This document shows, piece by piece, positions 13,560-14,562 of a stretch of DNA of 14,562 nt. The stretch's first letter is position 1. Every line of letters begins with the position of its first letter. The DNA lies in the NCBI GenBank assembly GCA_947653315.1, contig CANTGP010000027.1:1-14562 (forward strand). Direction: 5' to 3'. Below the pieces are notes generated by a model, which searched no databases, was not told where the DNA came from, and saw only the letters and a program-made list of their open reading frames with translations. The DNA is from an uncultured Lachnospiraceae bacterium (GTDB taxonomy: Bacteria; Bacillota; Clostridia; Lachnospirales; Lachnospiraceae). The translations under genes were made by a program, and so were the position numbers.

Positions 13560-14562
13560 ATGCATAAAAAATTTAATGTAACCGGTATCTGTATTCCGGA
13601 GAAGAATTATATGGTGGATATCAGCAGAAAAATAGACAGGATTATTACGGATTTTATACAGGAAGGAAAATATTTTACCATAAACAGGGCGAGACAATAC
13701 GGAAAAACAACAACATTATATCTGTTGGAACAGAAGTTGAAAGAGCGCTATCTTGTGCTGCGTCTGAGTTTTGAAGCGTCAGATGAAATGTTTGTATCGT
13801 TATACACTTTGGCGGCCGGATTGGTCAGGAAAATCGGCCGTGTGCTGAAGAACCAAAATGTTTCCCGGATGCTTTTAGAGGAATGGAACCGGCCTGTTTC
13901 CGAGCAGTTTCCTTTGGATGATTTGGGTGAGAGGATTACCAATCTCTGTAATCATACGGATAAAGAAGTGATTCTGATGATAGATGAGGTGGATAAAAGT
14001 TCCAATAACCAGATTTTTCTTTCCTTTTTGGGATTGCTGAGGACAAAATATTTGGAACAACTGCAGAAAAATGACCATACCTTCCAATCAGTGGTTTTAG
14101 CAGGTGTTTATGATATCAAAAACTTAAAAGTAAAGCTGCATCCAAACGAAGAATCAAAGTATAACAGTCCGTGGAACATCGCCGTGGATTTTACGGTTGA
14201 CATGAGTTTTGACCCGGACGATATAGCTGCCATGCTGAAGGAATATGAGAAGGATTATCATACGGGAATGGATATTGACGGAGTGAGTCATTTAATTTAT
14301 GAATATACGTCCGGGTATCCTTATTTGGTCTCCCGCCTTTGCCAAATGGCAGATGAGAGACTGGCGGGTACGGAAGAATTTCAAAGTGTGCAGGATGTAT
14401 GGACGAGGAGGGAAATCGTTGCTGCAGAATTACTGCTTCGGAAAGAGTCCAATACATTATTTGACGATATGGTAAAAAAGCTGACGGATTATCCGAAATT
14501 GAAGCAGATGCTTCAAAACATTTTATTTTGTGGAAATGAATATCCGTTTGAAAGGGAGAACT
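13560..14562 (+). CDS. AAA-like ATPase, 3' end beyond the window
   Basis: An open frame of 334 codons that runs off the right edge without a stop. The N-terminal part resembles the AAA-like ATP-binding proteins frequent in clostridia (the AAA_35/AAA-ATPase_like kind). After FNVTGICIPEKNYMVD comes a Walker A-like RARQYGKTTT (43-52), with Arg in place of the usual first Gly. A Walker B VILMIDEVDK is at 137-146, and a sensor-like strand VVLAGVYD at 178-185. The ATG at 13560 has GAGGA 7 bases upstream. An in-frame ATG at 13539 has no such site. It has its own promoter and lies behind a terminator, so it is unrelated in transcription to the hydrogenase. Codons are more AT-rich than in its neighbours, hinting at accessory origin. 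The biological role of this family is unclear to me. Confidence 0.82.
   Translation, partial: MHKKFNVTGICIPEKNYMVDISRKIDRIITDFIQEGKYFTINRARQYGKTTTLYLLEQKLKERYLVLRLSFEASDEMFVSLYTLAAGLVRKIGRVLKNQNVSRMLLEEWNRPVSEQFPLDDLGERITNLCNHTDKEVILMIDEVDKSSNNQIFLSFLGLLRTKYLEQLQKNDHTFQSVVLAGVYDIKNLKVKLHPNEESKYNSPWNIAVDFTVDMSFDPDDIAAMLKEYEKDYHTGMDIDGVSHLIYEYTSGYPYLVSRLCQMADERLAGTEEFQSVQDVWTRREIVAAELLLRKESNTLFDDMVKKLTDYPKLKQMLQNILFCGNEYPFEREN

Overview
The window looks like a chromosomal piece of a Gram-positive, anaerobic, pectin-using gut bacterium, most likely a Lachnospiraceae-type clostridium. This rests on the strong AAGGAGG-type ribosome binding sites, mid-range GC content, a LacI-type uronate regulator, a clostridial M3-type [FeFe] hydrogenase and an AAA-like ATPase of a kind common in that group. 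Genus and species cannot be read from the sequence alone.

Layout. Positions 1-104 hold a nested hairpin downstream of uxaC. Positions 105-2606 (minus strand) carry uxaC (uronate isomerase) and a LacI-family regulator. A 324-bp divergent control region (2607-2930) separates these from a plus-strand catabolic operon, uxaB (tagaturonate reductase), uxaA (altronate dehydratase) and kdgK (2-keto-3-deoxygluconate kinase), at 2931-7135. Positions 7136-7796 have no convincing gene. They hold two long hairpin elements that share an inverted 51-bp sequence, plus a tandem 15-bp palindromic repeat. A TIM-barrel sugar isomerase/epimerase follows (7797-8633). It converges, across two hairpins, on a minus-strand cytoplasmic pectinesterase (8750-9739). 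A 120-bp divergent region then leads into a two-gene unit (9860-13407): a NuoF-type iron-sulfur domain fused to a GltD-like flavin reductase, overlapping the gene for an [FeFe] hydrogenase with all H-cluster ligands. A rho-independent terminator follows. The window ends inside an AAA-like ATPase gene (13560 to the edge).

How it fits together. UxaC, UxaB, UxaA and KdgK convert galacturonate to 2-keto-3-deoxy-6-phosphogluconate. The last enzyme (KDPG aldolase, eda) is not here. The pectinesterase would remove methyl esters from imported oligogalacturonides. A near-identical 14-bp palindrome (TGTAAnTGnTTACA) lies just downstream of the promoter of the regulator gene and of the pectinesterase gene, the latter also facing the hydrogenase unit. 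This suggests one LacI-type protein controls uronate breakdown, pectin de-esterification and possibly the hydrogenase.

The items most worth a second look are the shared operator, the unusual hydrogenase partner, the paired long hairpins, and the 27-bp stop-containing repeats between uxaA and kdgK.
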